In this document: piece by piece, positions 53,888 to 62,305 of the stretch
How the letters are laid out: every line of letters begins with the position of its first letter
Position numbering within the stretch: the stretch's first letter is position 1
Notes under the pieces: model-generated
The model's database searches: none
Seen by the model: only the letters and a program-made list of their open reading frames with translations
Told to the model about the DNA's origin: nothing
NCBI RefSeq assembly: GCF_018449725.1
Contig: NZ_JAAVVC010000023.1
Span: 1-64,000, forward strand
DNA length: 64,000 nucleotides
Origin: Pseudomonas sp. dw_612
GTDB taxonomy: Bacteria; Pseudomonadota; Gammaproteobacteria; Pseudomonadales; Pseudomonadaceae
Direction: 5' to 3'
Made by a program: the position numbers and the translations under genes

Positions 53888-55015
53888 ATGGTAGTCAAAG
53901 TCCTGGTGGTGGACGATTCGGGGTTTTTCCGCCGCCGCGTCTCGGAAATTCTTTCAGCGGATCCGAATATCCAGGTTGTCGGTACGGCAACCAACGGAAA
54001 AGAGGCGATTGATCAGGCGCTGGCCCTCAAGCCAGACGTGATCACCATGGACTACGAGATGCCGATGATGGATGGCATCACGGCGGTGCGGCACATCATG
54101 CAGCGCTGCCCGACCCCGGTCTTGATGTTCTCCTCGCTGACGCACGAAGGCGCCCGGGTCACCCTGGATGCGCTGGACGCCGGTGCGGTGGACTTCCTGC
54201 CGAAGAATTTCGAAGACATCTCCCGCAACCCGGAGAAGGTCAAGCAACTGCTGTGCGAAAAGATCCTGAGCATTTCGCGCAGTAACCGTCGCGCCAATAC
54301 CTACAGCGCCCCGGCCCCGGTGGCCGCGCCTGCACCGACGCCTTCGAGCGCCAGCAGCTACGGCAGCAGCGCGCCTGCGCGTCCGGCCCCGGCGCCATTG
54401 CCGACCCGTGCGCCAGCGTCTACTGGCCCGTCGTCGCCCGCGCCGAAACGCAAAGCTTACAAACTCGTGGCCATCGGCACGTCCACCGGCGGCCCGGTGG
54501 CCCTGCAACGGGTGTTGACCCAGTTGCCGGCCAACTTCCCGGCACCGATCGTGTTGATCCAGCACATGCCGGCGGCCTTCACCAAGGCCTTCGCCGAACG
54601 CCTGGACAAGCTGTGCCGCATCAGCGTCAAGGAAGCCGAGGATGGCGACATCCTGCGTCCTGGCCTAGCGCTGCTGGCGCCGGGTGGCAAGCAAATGATG
54701 ATCGATGGCCGTGGCGCGGTGAAAATCCTGCCGGGCGACGAGCGTTTGAACTACAAGCCGTGCGTGGACATCACGTTCGGTTCGGCGGCCAAATCGTACG
54801 GTGACAAAGTTCTGGCGGTCGTATTGACCGGCATGGGCGCCGACGGTCGTGAAGGCGCCCGTCTGCTCAAGCAGGGTGGTAGTGCAATCTGGGCCCAGGA
54901 TGAGGCCAGTTGCGTGATCTATGGCATGCCGATGGCGATCGTCAAAGCGGATCTCGCGGATGCAATTTACAGTTTGGATGATATTGGCAGGCACTTGGTC
55001 GAGGCTTGTATCTGA
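53888..55015 (+). CDS. cheB: Chemoreceptor glutamate methylesterase
   Basis: A 375-residue response-regulator esterase. The receiver domain has the phosphorylated Asp in VITMDYEMPMMDG, a Pro/Ala/Ser linker spans about 140-185, then comes the esterase with catalytic IGTSTGGPVALQ (Ser), QHMPAAFT (His) and TGMGADGREG (Asp). The start ATG 53888 has ACGGAG upstream; the frame is open earlier but inside cheA. motC starts at its stop codon. Confidence 0.96.
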   Translation: MVVKVLVVDDSGFFRRRVSEILSADPNIQVVGTATNGKEAIDQALALKPDVITMDYEMPMMDGITAVRHIMQRCPTPVLMFSSLTHEGARVTLDALDAGAVDFLPKNFEDISRNPEKVKQLLCEKILSISRSNRRANTYSAPAPVAAPAPTPSSASSYGSSAPARPAPAPLPTRAPASTGPSSPAPKRKAYKLVAIGTSTGGPVALQRVLTQLPANFPAPIVLIQHMPAAFTKAFAERLDKLCRISVKEAEDGDILRPGLALLAPGGKQMMIDGRGAVKILPGDERLNYKPCVDITFGSAAKSYGDKVLAVVLTGMGADGREGARLLKQGGSAIWAQDEASCVIYGMPMAIVKADLADAIYSLDDIGRHLVEACI

Positions 55016-55755
55016 TGGATGTACTCAGCCTTATCGGGATCATCATGGCGTTCGTCGCCATCATTGGCGGCAACTACCTTGAAGGTGGTCACCTCGGCGC
55101 ATTGGCTAACGGCCCGGCGGCGTTGATCGTGCTGGGTGGGACCATCGGTGCGGCGCTGTTGCAATCGCCGATGAGCGCTTTCAAGCGCGCGATGCAGATT
55201 ATTGGCTGGATCCTGTTCCCGCCTCGCGTGGATCTGGCCGGTGGCATTGATCGCGTGGTGAACTGGAGCCTCACCGCTCGCAAGGAAGGTCTGCTCGGTC
55301 TGGAAGGGGTGGCCGATGCCGAACCTGACAGCTACTCGCGCAAAGGCCTGCAATTGCTGGTGGACGGTGCCGAGCCGGAAGCGATTCGCAGCATCCTGGA
55401 AGTGGATTTCTACACCCAGGAAAGCCGCGACATTGAAGCCGCCAAAGTCTTTGAAAGCATGGGCGGCTACGCGCCGACCATCGGCATCATCGGCGCCGTG
55501 ATGGGCCTGATCCACGTCATGGGCAACCTCGCCGATCCGACGCAACTGGGCAGCGGCATTGCCGTGGCGTTCGTCGCCACCATCTACGGCGTGGCCAGTG
55601 CCAACCTGGTGTTGCTGCCGATCGCGGCGAAGCTCAAGTCCGTTGCATTGCGCCAGTCACGTTATCGCGAAATGTTGTTGGAAGGGATTCTGTCGATCGC
55701 CGAAGGTGAAAACCCTCGCTCTATTGAGTTGAAGCTTCAGGGCTTCATGGATTGA
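55015..55755 (+). CDS. motC: Flagellar stator protein (MotA family)
   Basis: A 246-residue stator subunit with four membrane helices (about 3-23, 32-52, 150-172 and 182-202). The cytoplasmic loop holds charged residues that meet FliG. AKVFESMGGYAPTIGIIGAVMGLIHVMGNL and PTQLGSGIAVAFVATIYGVASANLVLLPIA are the family segments, with the Pro near each helix used in ion coupling. ATG at 55015 shares a base with the cheB stop. Confidence 0.95.
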   Translation: MDVLSLIGIIMAFVAIIGGNYLEGGHLGALANGPAALIVLGGTIGAALLQSPMSAFKRAMQIIGWILFPPRVDLAGGIDRVVNWSLTARKEGLLGLEGVADAEPDSYSRKGLQLLVDGAEPEAIRSILEVDFYTQESRDIEAAKVFESMGGYAPTIGIIGAVMGLIHVMGNLADPTQLGSGIAVAFVATIYGVASANLVLLPIAAKLKSVALRQSRYREMLLEGILSIAEGENPRSIELKLQGFMD

Positions 55756-55770
55756 TGGGAGTAATGGACT

Positions 55771-56661
55771 ATGGCACGTCGTCGCCAACCTGAAGAACAC
55801 GTAAACCATGAGCGGTGGCTGGTTTCCTACGCCGACTTCATTACCCTGTTGTTTGCGTTCTTCGTGGTCATGTATTCGATCTCTTCGATCAACGAAGGCA
55901 AGTACAAGGTCATCTCGGAAGCATTGATCGGGGTGTTCACCGACTCGGATCGCGCCCTCAAGCCGATCCCTATCGGTGAAGAACGCCCGCTGACCGTGAC
56001 CCCGGCCAAGCCGTTGGTCAAGGACAGCGAGCAGGTCGACGCCGGTATTTCGGGCGCCAGCGATCCTTTGAAAAGCATCGCCGATGACATCAGCGCCGCG
56101 TTCGGCGACTTGATCAAGTCCAACCAGATGACCGTGCGCGGCAACGAGTTGTGGGTCGAGATCGAACTCAACTCCAGCCTGTTGTTCGGCAGCGGCGATG
56201 CCATGCCCAGCGACGTGGCGTTCAGCATCATCGACAAGGTCGCGGCGATCCTGAAGCCGTTCGACAACCCGATCCACGTTGAAGGCTTTACCGACGATCA
56301 ACCGATCCGCACCTCGCAGTACCCGACCAACTGGGAACTGTCCTCGGCCCGTTCGGCGAGCATCGTGCGCATGCTGGCGATGCAGGGTGTGAACCCGGGT
56401 CGCCTGGCATCGGTGGGCTACGGTGAATTCCAGCCCGTGGCCAACAACGCCACCGCCGAAGGACGAGCGCGTAACCGTCGGGTGGTGTTGGTGGTGTCGC
56501 GAAATCTCGATGTACGCCGCAGCCTGACCGGCACCGGCACCGCCAATGCGAAACCGGATGCCGCGTTGAAGCGTGCTGGCACACAAACTGCACCGACCCC
56601 GGTCAAGTCGCCGGGACGAGAGAGCGCCGTCAATTCTCCGTCACCCGCATTAACACATTGA
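55771..56661 (+). CDS. motD: Flagellar stator protein (MotB family)
   Basis: A 296-residue stator subunit. A short basic N-terminus and one membrane helix follow, with the ion-binding Asp22 in WLVSYADFITLLFAFFVVM. A plug region and periplasmic OmpA-type domain (about 130-250; LLFGSGDAMPSDVAF, NPIHVEGFTDDQPI, NWELSSARSASIVRML, EGRARNRRV) bind peptidoglycan. It has an extra 45-residue tail rich in Thr/Ala/Pro. Confidence 0.95.
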   Translation: MARRRQPEEHVNHERWLVSYADFITLLFAFFVVMYSISSINEGKYKVISEALIGVFTDSDRALKPIPIGEERPLTVTPAKPLVKDSEQVDAGISGASDPLKSIADDISAAFGDLIKSNQMTVRGNELWVEIELNSSLLFGSGDAMPSDVAFSIIDKVAAILKPFDNPIHVEGFTDDQPIRTSQYPTNWELSSARSASIVRMLAMQGVNPGRLASVGYGEFQPVANNATAEGRARNRRVVLVVSRNLDVRRSLTGTGTANAKPDAALKRAGTQTAPTPVKSPGRESAVNSPSPALTH

Positions 56662-56704
56662 GCTATTTCTCGGTCGAGTTGATCGACCGGGAGGAACAAT
56701 CCGA

Positions 56705-57493
56705 ATGAGAGTCTGGGCAGTTGCCAATCAAAAGGGTGGTGTTGGTAAAACCACTTCCTCTATCGCTTTAGCCGGGTTGCTGGCCGAGGCGGGCAAGCGC
56801 GTGGTCATGGTGGACCTTGACCCGCATGGCTCTATGACCAGTTATTTCGGCTACGACCCCGACAGTCTGGAACACAGCGGCTACGACCTGTTCCTGCACA
56901 AGGGCACCGTGCCCCAGGGCTTGCCCGGTCAGCTGTTGATGCCCACCAGTCACGAAAATATTTCCCTGTTGCCGTCGAGCACGGCACTGGCGACCCTTGA
57001 GCGTCAGTCGCCCGGTCAGAGTGGCCTGGGCCTGGTGATCGCCAAGAGTCTGGCGCAGTTGTGGCAAGACTTCGATTACGCAGTGATCGACAGCCCTCCG
57101 TTGCTTGGCGTGCTGATGGTCAACGCCCTGGCCGCCAGCCAGCAGTTGGTGATCCCGGTGCAGACCGAACACCTGGCCGTCAAAGGCCTGGAACGCATGG
57201 TCAACACCCTGGCGATGATCAACCGTTCGCGTAAACAGGCGTTGCCGTTCAGCATTGTGCCGACCCTGTTTGACCGCCGCACCCAGGCGTCCCTCGGGAC
57301 CTTGCGGGTGTTGCGTGACAAGTACCCGGAAGAAATCTGGCAAGGCTATATCCCGGTGGATACCCGTTTGCGTGACGCGAGCCGGGCCGGTGTGACGCCT
57401 TCGCAATTCGACGGCAAGAGCCGTGGCGTTCTGGCTTACCGCGCGCTGCTCAAGCACCTGCTGGCCGCACAAACTGTCCCGGCGGTGGCCTGA
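56705..57493 (+). CDS. parC: ParA-family ATPase of polar chemotaxis arrays
   Basis: A 262-residue ATPase with Walker A NQKGGVGKTTSS containing Lys15, MVDLDPHGSMTSYFG and Walker B YAVIDSPPLLGVLM. Its place between motD and parP, with cheA upstream and cheW downstream, marks it as ParC, which targets CheA/ParP to the cell pole at division, not a chromosome partition protein. A type A palindrome remnant follows. Confidence 0.9.
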   Translation: MRVWAVANQKGGVGKTTSSIALAGLLAEAGKRVVMVDLDPHGSMTSYFGYDPDSLEHSGYDLFLHKGTVPQGLPGQLLMPTSHENISLLPSSTALATLERQSPGQSGLGLVIAKSLAQLWQDFDYAVIDSPPLLGVLMVNALAASQQLVIPVQTEHLAVKGLERMVNTLAMINRSRKQALPFSIVPTLFDRRTQASLGTLRVLRDKYPEEIWQGYIPVDTRLRDASRAGVTPSQFDGKSRGVLAYRALLKHLLAAQTVPAVA

Positions 57494-57507
57494 TGAACCC
57501 GATCCCC

Positions 57508-57585
57508 GTAGGAGCTGCCGCAGGCTGCGATCTTTTGATCCTGCTTTGTGGCGTCCTTGAAATGGCCAAAAGATCGCAGCCTGCG
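57508..57585. repeat. Truncated type A palindrome abutting the parP start
   Basis: The left arm is complete (GTAGGAGCTGCCGCAGGCTG...GATC). The right arm has AAAAGATCGCAGCCTGCG, but the outer GGCAGCTCCTAC part is missing and replaced by CGGGGGCGCGC directly before the parP ATG. Confidence 0.8.
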
Positions 57586-57596
57586 CGGGGGCGCGC

Positions 57597-58484
57597 ATGA
57601 GCCGCCCGGTGAAGGTCACCTCGCGTCCGCAACTGGCGCTCCAGTCTTATCTGGACAACCTGTTGATGGAGGCGACCGAAGAGTTGCCGCTGGAAGTCGA
57701 AGCGGTGGCGCAGGTTATCGAGGTCGTTGAAACGGTCGAGGTGGAAGCCGCGCTGGACGAATTCCAGTTGGCGGTGCTCGAAGAACAGGCCCGTGATGCC
57801 CGTCCACCGGCCGCCGTCGCCGCGCCAGTGGCTGCGCTGGTCGTTGCGAAAGCACCTGTCGCCGTGATCGAAGCCCCGGCACCGATCCTGGCGCCGGTCT
57901 CGACCATCGCGCCCCTGTTGCAAGCCTTGGTGCCGCCGGTGGTCGAAGTCCACCTGCCGCCGAGCAACACGCCGCCACCGGTGGAAACCGATGGTCGTCC
58001 GGCCTGGGCCGCCGAGCCGTTCGAATGCCTGTTGTTCGACGTCGCCGGGCTGACCCTGGCCGTACCGCTGGTGTGCCTGGGGTCGATTTATTCCCTGACC
58101 GGCCACGAGCTGACGCCGTTGTTCGGTCAGCCGGAATGGTTCCTCGGGATCCTGCCGAGCCAGGCCGGCAACCTGAAAGTGCTGGATACCGCACGTTGGG
58201 TCATGCCGGATCGCTATCGCGATGACTTCCGCCAGGGCCTGCAATACGTTATTTCGGTGCAGGGCTATGAGTGGGGGCTGGCGGTGCATCAGGTCAGCCG
58301 CTCGTTGCGCCTGGACCCGAACGAAATCAAATGGAGAACTCATCGAGGTCAGCGGCCATGGCTCGCCGGCACGGTGATTGAGCACATGTGTGCGTTGCTG
58401 GACGTTTCCGCACTGGCCGAATTGATCGCCAGCGGTGGGGCAAAGCACATGAGCGGCGGCAAGCCGCTACACAAACCGACATAG
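57597..58484 (+). CDS. parP: CheW-domain coupling protein for polar arrays
   Basis: A 295-residue protein. The N-terminal part (about 1-135) is low-complexity, rich in Val/Ala/Glu/Pro. The C-terminal part (about 140-285) is a CheW-like domain (FECLLFDVAGLTLAVPLVCLGSIY, then GLAVHQVSRSLRLDPNEIKW). ParP binds receptors and CheA through this region and ties arrays to ParC. The ATG at 57597 has a G-rich site (CGGGGG) that lies at the broken edge of a palindromic repeat. Confidence 0.9.
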   Translation: MSRPVKVTSRPQLALQSYLDNLLMEATEELPLEVEAVAQVIEVVETVEVEAALDEFQLAVLEEQARDARPPAAVAAPVAALVVAKAPVAVIEAPAPILAPVSTIAPLLQALVPPVVEVHLPPSNTPPPVETDGRPAWAAEPFECLLFDVAGLTLAVPLVCLGSIYSLTGHELTPLFGQPEWFLGILPSQAGNLKVLDTARWVMPDRYRDDFRQGLQYVISVQGYEWGLAVHQVSRSLRLDPNEIKWRTHRGQRPWLAGTVIEHMCALLDVSALAELIASGGAKHMSGGKPLHKPT

Positions 58485-58507
58485 CGGCCGACATAACAAG
58501 TATGCGA

Positions 58508-58525
58508 CGGCGTTGTTGAACGCCG
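58508..58525 (+). repeat. Short hairpin before cheW
   Basis: CGGCGTT-GTTG-AACGCCG, seven pairs, between parP and cheW, with no T run. It may slow transcription or protect the mRNA end; that is a guess. Confidence 0.4.
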
Positions 58526-58572
58526 CCAACAGAACACACACCGCCAGAAGCGGTTTTTCGAGGGGTCAGGGT

Positions 58573-59058
58573 ATGAGTAATCAAGCGACGAATGCAAAAG
58601 GTTCTGAAGATCCGATCCTGCAATGGGTGACCTTCAAACTGGACAACGAAACCTACGGCATCAACGTGATGCGCGTTCAGGAAGTCCTGCGTTATACCGA
58701 AATCGCCCCGGTCCCGGGTGCCCCGAGCTATGTGCTGGGCATCATCAACCTGCGCGGTAACGTGGTCACCGTGATCGACACCCGTCAGCGCTTCGGCCTG
58801 ATGAACGCCGAGATCAGCGACAACACCCGTATCGTCATCATCGAAGCCGACAAACAAGTCGTCGGGATCATGGTCGACAGCGTCGCCGAAGTGGTTTACC
58901 TGCGCCAGTCGGAAATCGAGACCGCGCCGAACGTCGGTAACGAAGAATCCGCCAAGTTCATTCAGGGCGTGTGCAACAAGAACAATGAACTCCTCATCCT
59001 GGTCGAGCTGGACAAGATGATGAGCGAAGAAGAATGGTCGGATCTGGAGAACATCTGA
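58573..59058 (+). CDS. cheW: Chemotaxis coupling protein
   Basis: A 161-residue CheW. ILQWVTFKLDNETYGINVMRVQEVLRY, then LGIINLRGNVVTVIDTRQRFGL and IMVDSVAEVVYLRQ are the family core. The ATG at 58573 is preceded by GGGGTCAGGG. The next gene begins at its stop. Confidence 0.97.
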   Translation: MSNQATNAKGSEDPILQWVTFKLDNETYGINVMRVQEVLRYTEIAPVPGAPSYVLGIINLRGNVVTVIDTRQRFGLMNAEISDNTRIVIIEADKQVVGIMVDSVAEVVYLRQSEIETAPNVGNEESAKFIQGVCNKNNELLILVELDKMMSEEEWSDLENI

Positions 59059-59451
59059 TTGATTCTTGAGGTTGCAGTCATTGTCCTGTTCCTGTTTTGG
59101 GCAGGCACGCTGGCCATGTTCCTGGCGTACGTTCGCAGTCAGCGCATGATTGCGGCGCAACAGGCCGAGGGCGATGCGCTGCGCGATCAGCGCATCAAAG
59201 ACCTGGCCAAGCGCGTCGACAACTACCAGAACGGCAACGTGCGCATGGGCGAAGACCTGCACGAACTGCGCGCGGTGGTTTCGCCGTTGCCGGACAAACT
59301 GGCGCAGCTGGAACAGCGCGACCCGTCGAGCCTGTCGTTTGCCCAAGCGGCGCGACTGGTCGGCATGGGCGCCACCGTGGATGAACTGACTCAGTCCTGC
59401 GGGTTGACCCAGGCTGAGGCGGAGTTGATGCGTAAGTTGCACAAGAACTGA
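59059..59451 (+). CDS. DUF2802 family membrane-anchored protein
   Basis: A 130-residue protein found behind cheW in many Pseudomonas. One N-terminal membrane helix (residues about 3-24, VAVIVLFLFWAGTLAMFLAYV) is followed by a basic coiled-coil stretch (about 25-75) and a C-terminal helix-turn-helix-like region (AARLVGMGATVDELTQSCGLTQAEAELM). The start is read as TTG at 59059, right after the cheW stop. Function unknown; a link with the chemotaxis array is suggested by place only. Confidence 0.75.
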   Translation: MILEVAVIVLFLFWAGTLAMFLAYVRSQRMIAAQQAEGDALRDQRIKDLAKRVDNYQNGNVRMGEDLHELRAVVSPLPDKLAQLEQRDPSSLSFAQAARLVGMGATVDELTQSCGLTQAEAELMRKLHKN

Positions 59452-59459
59452 GAAAGATC

Positions 59460-59553
59460 AAAAGATCGCAGCCTCGTTTCACTCGACAGCTCCTACATTG
59501 GGATGGCATACACCCTGTAGGAGCTGTCGAGTGAAACGAGGCTGCGATCTTTT
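59460..59553. repeat. Intergenic palindrome, type A variant with extended arms
   Basis: AAAAGATCGCAGCCTCGTTTC...CTCCTACA and its complement. The usual CTTCGGCAG in the arm is replaced by a CGTTTCACTCGACAG block on both sides, so both arms changed together. Lies between two convergent genes. Confidence 0.85.
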
Positions 59554-59567
59554 GCATTCAACACACA

Positions 59568-59897
59568 TCAATAATCATCCCCGCGATCAGTAACATCCTT
59601 CTCCACCTGCGGCGCATTCGGGTCCTGTCCCTCGGGAAACTTGCCCTTCAAATTCCACGCAAACGCAATAATCTCCGCAATTGTGCGGTACAACTCTTCC
59701 GGAATACTGTCCCCCAACTCCATCTTCGCCAGCAGCCGCACCAGCTCGGGATTCTCGTAGATCGGCACTTCGCATTCGCGAGCGATTTTGAGAATGGCTT
59801 CGGCCAGTTCTTCGTCGCCCTTGGCGGTGAGGGTCGGGGCGTGGCTGCCGTCGTATTTGAGGGCGATGGCCTGGCGTGGGGTGTTGGGGTTTCTCAT
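59568..59897 (-). CDS. Stand-alone FlhB C-terminal-domain protein (FlhX-like)
   Basis: A 109-residue reverse-strand protein similar to the cytoplasmic part of FlhB/YscU. It begins MRNPNTPRQAIALKYDG, then HAPTLTAKGDEELAEAILKIARE and VPIYENPELVRLLAKMELGDSIPEELYRTIAEIIAFAW. The autocleavage NPTH site of FlhB is absent, the protein starting just past it. Such small paralogues can replace the cleaved FlhB end in some bacteria. It overlaps the FliK-like gene (ATGA), so the two are one unit. Confidence 0.88.
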   Translation of the reverse strand: MRNPNTPRQAIALKYDGSHAPTLTAKGDEELAEAILKIARECEVPIYENPELVRLLAKMELGDSIPEELYRTIAEIIAFAWNLKGKFPEGQDPNAPQVEKDVTDRGDDY

Positions 59898-61459
59898 GCG
59901 GTTTCGTCGACCCAGCGTTGTTCGAGGCGGGTTTTCGCGCCTTGGGGAGGTGTGCCGAGGTGGCAATCCAGATCGCCGACGTTCAGGCCCGACGCCAGCA
60001 AGCGTTCGCGCAATGCCGCCAGATTGCTTTCGATCAGGCTCGCGGTGTATGGCCGTTCGGCCCACAACTGGCTGGACAGGCTGCCCTGGATCAACTGCGC
60101 CTGAACCTGCAACGGGCCCAGGGGTTCCATGTCGAACGCCAGCTCGACCCGCCACAGTTGCTGTTTCGGTTCGCGCTCGTCACGGCGTTCGTTTTGCTGT
60201 TCTTTTTCCGGCGCCTCTTCGCGCTGGAACTTGACCTGCAACGGCACGATGTCTTGCATGTTGCGCATCGGGATTTCCAGCTGCCAAGTGCTCATCAAGC
60301 GGCCATCGTCGGTGACGCCGGTTTGTTCCAGGCTAGACAGTTGATGGCTTTGCAGGCGCGAAACCGCCGCAGCGGCCAGACGCAGCAAGTGTTCCAGGTC
60401 ACCTTCGCCGTCCTGACTCTGCAACAGCCGATCAGGCAGCGGAAAACTGGTGGGTGACGGTTTGGCGCTGACCTGGCCGAGCATGCCCAACGCACTGCGC
60501 ACGAAGCTCGGCATCGCCTGGGCCAGGGTGTTGGCGGCGATGATCGCGCCGAGGTTGGTATTGGGCGGGGTCAACTGCGCGATCAGTTTGAGCAGGTCGG
60601 CTTTCATGTCCGGGGCCAGCGCCGGGGTCTGACCGGTCAGCAATTTGGTTTCGAGGAACAGACCGCTGTTGGCCAACGCCAAGGCCAGGCCTTTTGGCGT
60701 GCTCAATTGCTGTACGTCCGGCAGGCCGGCGAGCAATTTGTTCACGGCGGCTTGCAGGTCGGCGGAGGTTTCGTCGGACTGTGGCAGGTTCTGCAAGGCG
60801 CTGAGCAGGCCGTCCAGCGAACCCTGGCGACTCTGCTGAGTGGTCAGTTGCTGCGACACCGCCAATTGGTCCTGGCGATTGCTCAGCGGCAGGAACTTCA
60901 AGGTCTGCGTGTCCTGCACCAATGCACTGAGCAAAGTGCCGATGCGCAGCGGTTGCGGGCTGTCGATGGTCAGGGTGCTGCCGCTCAGGGCGGTATTCAG
61001 CAAACTCACCAGCGAACGAAATACCGTGGGCTGCCCCGGCGTCTGCGGCAATACCTGGGAAGTCAGCACTTTGCCTTGCAGCAGGGTGCCGACCGGCAGT
61101 TGTGCGGTGTCGATGCGGGTGAGGGTGGCGACGGTGGAGGCGATCGCCTGTTGCACGGTGATCGCGAGGTTGCTGGCGGACGGCTGGGTGATCGCCAGGC
61201 TGGTGCCGGTGGGCAACGGTTGCGTGCTGGTGGCCTGCACCGTGGTCTGGCGGCCGCCATCGACCGTGACTTTGAGCAACAGTTGAAAGGTCTGATCCGC
61301 CTGCTTCAGTGACAGCACCTCAGCCTTGGCCGTTTGACCGGCCGTGATCAGGCCTTCCATCGGCGTCAGCAGCTTGAGCAGGTCGCCACTGACCACCAGC
61401 GGGCGCGTGGCCGTCGGCGTGGTCTGGGGGACTGGGAGGATGTTCATTTCGCCTGTCAT
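59894..61459 (-). CDS. FliK-like hook-length control domain protein
   Basis: A 521-residue, mostly low-complexity Gln/Leu/Thr/Pro-rich protein. The C-terminal region (about 385-500) has the FliK-type end: STWQLEIPMRNMQDIVPLQVKFQREEAPEKE, a charged linker, then FDMEPLGPLQVQAQLIQGSLSSQLWAERP. It is a second FliK-like protein distinct from fliK at 36920-38335, paired with the FlhB-like protein downstream. The start at 61459 (MTGEMNILPVP) is used; an internal Met at 61447 is possible. Confidence 0.85.
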   Translation of the reverse strand: MTGEMNILPVPQTTPTATRPLVVSGDLLKLLTPMEGLITAGQTAKAEVLSLKQADQTFQLLLKVTVDGGRQTTVQATSTQPLPTGTSLAITQPSASNLAITVQQAIASTVATLTRIDTAQLPVGTLLQGKVLTSQVLPQTPGQPTVFRSLVSLLNTALSGSTLTIDSPQPLRIGTLLSALVQDTQTLKFLPLSNRQDQLAVSQQLTTQQSRQGSLDGLLSALQNLPQSDETSADLQAAVNKLLAGLPDVQQLSTPKGLALALANSGLFLETKLLTGQTPALAPDMKADLLKLIAQLTPPNTNLGAIIAANTLAQAMPSFVRSALGMLGQVSAKPSPTSFPLPDRLLQSQDGEGDLEHLLRLAAAAVSRLQSHQLSSLEQTGVTDDGRLMSTWQLEIPMRNMQDIVPLQVKFQREEAPEKEQQNERRDEREPKQQLWRVELAFDMEPLGPLQVQAQLIQGSLSSQLWAERPYTASLIESNLAALRERLLASGLNVGDLDCHLGTPPQGAKTRLEQRWVDETA

Positions 61460-61481
61460 ACGCGGTCACAACCTTCGGAAA

Positions 61482-61516
61482 ATGCGCTCTTTAGAGTAAG
61501 GCATGGCATGTATAAT
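61482..61516 (+). promoter_or_regulatory. Possible sigma-70 promoter of the ccm operon
   Basis: A perfect TATAAT at 61511-61516 with a weak -35-like CTTTAG about 16 bases upstream. It lies in the region between the divergent FliK-like gene and ccmA. Confidence 0.45.
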
Positions 61517-61669
61517 GCCGCCCGTCTTTCAGCGAGCGGTAAAAACATTGCAATTGTTTTGACGCAGCTCTCTAAAACCGGCCGCCAATGCATCTATGCT
61601 GCATCTCTTTAGCGGCCGCGCCACTGCCGACTTGAACCGCCGATTTGAAACGAAAAGGCTCGTGATCTC

Positions 61670-62305
61670 TTGAACAGTCCACTCCTGCAAACCGTCGACC
61701 TCGCCTGTGAGCGAGACCTTCGGCTGCTCTTCGAAAATCTCGAATTGAGACTGTCCAGTGGCGAAATGGTGCAGATCAGCGGCCCCAACGGCAGCGGCAA
61801 GACCAGTTTGCTGCGCCTGTTGTCCGGGCTGATGCAACCGACGGCCGGTCAGGTGTTGCTCAATGGCCAACCGCTGAACGAGCAACGCAGCGAACTGGCG
61901 CGCAACCTGTTGTGGATCGGCCACGCCGCCGGGATCAAGGATTTGCTGACCCCGGAAGAAAACCTTAGCTGGCTCTGCGCCTTGCACCAACCGGCGACCC
62001 ACGAAGCGATCTGGCAAGCGCTGGCGGCTGTCGGACTGCGCGGTTTCGAGGATGTTCCCTGCCACACCTTGTCCGCCGGTCAGCAACGCCGCGTGGCCCT
62101 GGCGCGGCTTTACCTCGACAGCCCGCCGTTGTGGATCCTCGACGAACCCTTCACCGCGCTCGACAAACAGGGCGTGGCGCAACTCGAAGAACACCTGGCT
62201 GGCCACTGCGAGCGCGGCGGTATGGTGATTCTGACCACTCACCACACGCTGAGCCGCATGCCGGCCGGCTATCGCGACATTGATCTGGGGAACTGGGCCG
62301 TATGA
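61670..62305 (+). CDS. ccmA: Haem exporter ATPase
   Basis: A 211-residue ABC ATPase of cytochrome c maturation, working with CcmB to drive release of holo-CcmE. Walker A SGPNGSGKTSLL, signature LSAGQQRRVALARL, Walker B LWILDEPFTALD and the His switch TTHH are all present. The start is read as TTG at 61670 (NSPLLQTVDLACERDL), as in related species. ccmB overlaps its stop by four bases. Confidence 0.95.
   Translation: MNSPLLQTVDLACERDLRLLFENLELRLSSGEMVQISGPNGSGKTSLLRLLSGLMQPTAGQVLLNGQPLNEQRSELARNLLWIGHAAGIKDLLTPEENLSWLCALHQPATHEAIWQALAAVGLRGFEDVPCHTLSAGQQRRVALARLYLDSPPLWILDEPFTALDKQGVAQLEEHLAGHCERGGMVILTTHHTLSRMPAGYRDIDLGNWAV

Noticed and set aside
51655..53994. A 779-codon reverse frame across cheA
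   Set aside because: Same mirror-strand effect; cheA on the forward strand has all its catalytic motifs.
56705..57493. Chromosome-partition ParA
   Set aside because: No parB partner or parS-like sites; neighbours are motD, parP and cheW, which fits the chemotaxis ParC.
57508..59553. CRISPR array from the regularly recurring repeats
   Set aside because: The repeats are kilobases apart and palindromic, with no short regular spacers and no cas genes.
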